A stretch of DNA of 6,547 bases. It comes from Lachnospiraceae bacterium (GTDB taxonomy: Bacteria > Bacillota_A > Clostridia > Lachnospirales > Lachnospiraceae). Location: assembly GCA_024691045.1 (NCBI GenBank), contig JAILOC010000017.1, positions 1 to 6,547 of the forward strand, read 5' to 3'. The translations under genes and the position numbers were made by a program. Of this stretch, positions 6,425-6,547 are shown piece by piece (the stretch's first letter is position 1; the number at the start of each line of letters is the position of its first letter). The notes beneath the pieces were generated by a model, which made no database searches, was not told the DNA's origin, and saw only the letters and a program-made list of their open reading frames with translations.

Positions 6425-6547
6425 ATGGAAATAAGAACAAAACGTTTGATACTCAGACCGATTCGTATAGGTGATGAAAAAGAGATACATGAATATGCCG
6501 GTGATAAAGAGATTACAATGATGTTCTGGCTGCCAAATGACACTTTT
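6425..6547 (+). CDS. GNAT-family N-acetyltransferase (RimJ/RimL-like), 3' partial
   Basis: Only the first 41 codons lie in the window; the frame is open to the edge. The start MEIRTKRLILRPIRIGDE followed by KEIHEYAGDKEI matches the N terminus of the Acetyltransf_3 type of GNAT enzymes (TxRLxLRPxxxxD, then a helix and a strand). Members transfer acetyl from acetyl-CoA to N-terminal or side-chain amines; the acetyl-CoA binding motif lies beyond the window, so neither substrate nor integrity can be judged. The gap to the rlmD stop is 22 bases with a ribosome binding site and no terminator, so it is probably in the same transcript. It is about as AT-rich as the end of rlmD and more so than the SPFH gene. 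Confidence 0.8.
   Translation, partial: MEIRTKRLILRPIRIGDEKEIHEYAGDKEITMMFWLPNDTF

Noticed and set aside
1..6547. Mobile elements, CRISPR arrays, tRNA or rRNA genes
   Set aside because: No transposase, integrase, terminal inverted repeats, regularly spaced repeats or recognisable RNA gene was found; the window is almost fully occupied by co-directional protein genes with no gap over 75 bases.

Overview
The window reads as ordinary chromosomal DNA from an anaerobic Bacillota (Clostridia, most like Lachnospiraceae or a related rumen/gut lineage). This rests on a clostridial-type SPFH/zinc-ribbon protein, a PcrA helicase with a C-terminal Tudor-like tail, a RlmD-type methyltransferase with the 'SCKPTSL' active-site variant, moderate GC with strong purine-rich ribosome binding sites, and dense co-directional packing. 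The genus cannot be fixed from the sequence alone.

Layout, all on the + strand: (1) 2-1339, the 3'-most part, nearly the whole gene, of an SPFH/band-7 protein with three C-terminal zinc ribbons, closed by a strong intrinsic terminator at 1356-1388. (2) 1401-2168, a single-pass membrane protein with a Tim44-like domain and a zinc ribbon, overlapping by one base (3) 2168-4489, the PcrA/UvrD-type DNA helicase. (4) A 72-base gap with a good sigma-A-like promoter (TTGCAA-17-TATAAT), T tracts and a 14-bp perfect palindrome just upstream of a ribosome binding site. (5) 4562-4909, an unrecognised 115-residue membrane protein with a CxxC at its N terminus and a very acidic C-terminal tail. (6) 4912-6402, a 23S rRNA m5U methyltransferase (RlmD/RlmCD type). 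(7) 6425 to the window edge, the first 41 codons of a GNAT acetyltransferase.

Reading of the genes together: the terminator separates the SPFH gene from what follows. The Tim44-like gene and pcrA look translationally coupled, and the small acidic-tail protein, rlmD and the GNAT gene probably form a second transcription unit started in the 4490 gap. The SPFH protein and its neighbour both pair a membrane-associated module with zinc ribbons, which suggests a shared role at the membrane, but this is inference. I see no mobile element, CRISPR array, RNA gene, phage gene or defence system. The most open items are the acidic-tail membrane protein and the coupling of a Tim44-like membrane protein to pcrA.
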